Shown here: one piece after another, positions 6,081-7,104 of the stretch
How positions within the stretch are numbered: the stretch's first letter is position 1
How the letters are laid out: every line of letters starts with the position of its first letter
Source: a bacterium
GTDB lineage: Bacteria; Krumholzibacteriota; Krumholzibacteria; LZORAL124-64-63
Assembly (NCBI GenBank): GCA_003646045.1
Contig: QNDV01000118.1
Coordinates: 1-7,104 of the forward strand
Direction of reading: 5' to 3'
DNA: 7,104 bases
Program-made: the position numbers and the translations under genes
The notes under the pieces: model-generated
Told to the model about the DNA's origin: nothing
What the model saw: the letters and a program-made list of their open reading frames with translations, nothing else
Databases searched by the model: none

Positions 6081-7104
6081 TAGCGGAAGTTCCAGTGCAT
6101 CCGCAGGTCGATATCCTGGCCCGGGCTGTAGGTGTTGCGACTGAGCTGGGTGCGCTCGCCCGTCAGGTTCTTCACCGCCACACTGAGGTGGGTGCCCACC
6201 AGGCGGAATCCCAGCAGCAGATCGTGGACCGTACGACTGGGCAGTTGGGACTGTCGGCTCACATCCCAGGGATCGTCCATCTCTCCGCGCAGTGTCGAGA
6301 TCAGGCCCAGTTGGAGGATTCCGTCCTCCACGAAGAAGTGGTTCTCCCAGAACAGGCGCAGACGCAGGGATCGTTCCGGAGGCAGGAATGCCGCCTGACC
6401 CTCTCTTTCGTCGAAACGCTGCCAAGTGCCCTCCAACATGGCGCGGGCCCAGCCCAGCAATCGCCCCTCGCGGCTGATGCGCGCCGTAACCCTGGCGCTG
6501 TCCAGGGCCAGATCGTTGTGCCAACGCCCGCTGTCCGGGTTGGCCGACGACGGTCTCCAGGTGATGCCGTCGGTGAGACGGCGTGCACCCGCGTCCACTG
6601 CAAGATCATTGCCGAGCAGGCGGAAATTCATGGTCAGCCCCACCCGCAGCAGCTTTTCCCGGTCCAGGCTGCCATTGGGCAGTATGACCACGTTGCCTGA
6701 AGCGCCACCGTCGCGGAACAGCGGCGTCAACAACTCGTCACTTCGGGGGGCACGACCGTCACGCGTCAGCGTCAGTTGCCACCAGGGGACCTCGGCGTCG
6801 GCGCCAACCGCAACATTAGCCACTGGCGCGGCAGCGCCCCTGTTGTCCCAGGCCGCACCCAGATCAGCCCGCCAGCGGATGGATTCGCCACCACCCACCG
6901 TAACGGTGCCGCGGCCGGTGCGACCCTGGCCCTGTACCGCGGCGGGCGAAACGGGCAGGGTCGCCATGGTGTCTCCGGAGTCGGCCACGTGCCAACTGCC
7001 GAACTCCAGTCGCAGACCCGCCCCACGGCGATTCCAGGCGCCGGGTTCCTCCACCACCGCACCCAGGGTGTCATCCCGGGAGGGGGACCATAGGTCGAAT
7101 AGCA
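6077..7104 (-). CDS. TonB-dependent-receptor-like outer-membrane beta-barrel, C-terminal part (5' end outside window)
   Basis: The visible 341 residues run off the window at 7104 in open frame; GTG 7057 is an internal codon, not a start. The sequence is rich in alternating polar and hydrophobic strands of beta-barrel type. A segment GRAPRSDELLTP resembles the barrel motif R-x-P-R-x-x-E-L found in TonB-dependent receptors, and the end follows their pattern: a VKNLTGERTQLSRN segment, then S-P-G-Q, an alternating strand LRMHWNFRY and a terminal aromatic Tyr, the signal read by the Bam insertion machinery. Such receptors import iron chelates, vitamins, sugars or other large substrates using TonB energy. 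The plug domain and TonB box would lie upstream and cannot be checked, so the substrate is unknown and a non-TonB barrel remains possible. The TGA stop overlaps the putative start of the HhH gene, suggesting one transcript. Confidence 0.7.
   Translation of the reverse strand, partial: LFDLWSPSRDDTLGAVVEEPGAWNRRGAGLRLEFGSWHVADSGDTMATLPVSPAAVQGQGRTGRGTVTVGGGESIRWRADLGAAWDNRGAAAPVANVAVGADAEVPWWQLTLTRDGRAPRSDELLTPLFRDGGASGNVVILPNGSLDREKLLRVGLTMNFRLLGNDLAVDAGARRLTDGITWRPSSANPDSGRWHNDLALDSARVTARISREGRLLGWARAMLEGTWQRFDEREGQAAFLPPERSLRLRLFWENHFFVEDGILQLGLISTLRGEMDDPWDVSRQSQLPSRTVHDLLLGFRLVGTHLSVAVKNLTGERTQLSRNTYSPGQDIDLRMHWNFRY

Noticed and set aside
6081..6524. Upstream extension of the HhH frame to a start at 6524
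   Set aside because: It overlaps the barrel gene by about 450 bases on the same strand, and its translation is Pro/Gly/Arg-rich with no domain, as expected of an out-of-frame reading.

Overview
The window is a compact, high-GC stretch in which every supported gene lies on the minus strand, so it should be read from high to low coordinates. It carries the core of a type IV pilus (T4P) operon in the order pilB, pilT, pilC, pilS. Upstream of it are a ComEA-like helix-hairpin-helix protein and the 3' end of an outer-membrane beta-barrel gene of TonB-dependent-receptor type. A barrel receptor implies a Gram-negative (diderm) bacterium. The pilB-pilT-pilC-pilS order and the style of the PilB sequence resemble Myxococcus/Geobacter-type T4P clusters, but relatives outside the old Deltaproteobacteria also have this order. 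I cannot assign a phylum from the sequence.

Layout in transcription order: (1) 7104-6077, C-terminal 341 residues of a TonB-dependent-receptor-like barrel, cut by the window edge. (2) 6080-5637, a small single-pass membrane protein with a ComEA-type pair of HhH motifs, overlapping the end of the barrel gene. (3) 5636-5502, the only real intergenic gap (135 bases), with a weak sigma70-like promoter and two short inverted repeats. (4) 5501-3804, PilB, the extension ATPase. (5) 3784-2708, PilT, the retraction ATPase. (6) 2691-1474, PilC, the inner-membrane platform protein. (7) 1469-1, a PilS-like sensor histidine kinase, interrupted by an in-frame TAG at 1160-1158 and cut by the window edge inside its ATPase domain.

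Together the pil genes encode the pilus motor (PilB pushes, PilT pulls, PilC is the platform both act on), followed by the sensor kinase that in known systems controls pilin transcription with PilR. PilR and the pilin should lie beyond position 1. The ComEA-like protein next to an outer-membrane barrel and a retractile pilus suggests DNA uptake, but that link is inference.

The strongest anomaly is the amber codon in pilS. Reading frame and recognisable homology continue without a break on both sides of it, and it falls in the conserved glycine-glycine motif of the membrane sensor. Apart from this the window looks like an ordinary, well-conserved T4P locus. I found no RNA genes, insertion sequences, CRISPR arrays or other mobile DNA.
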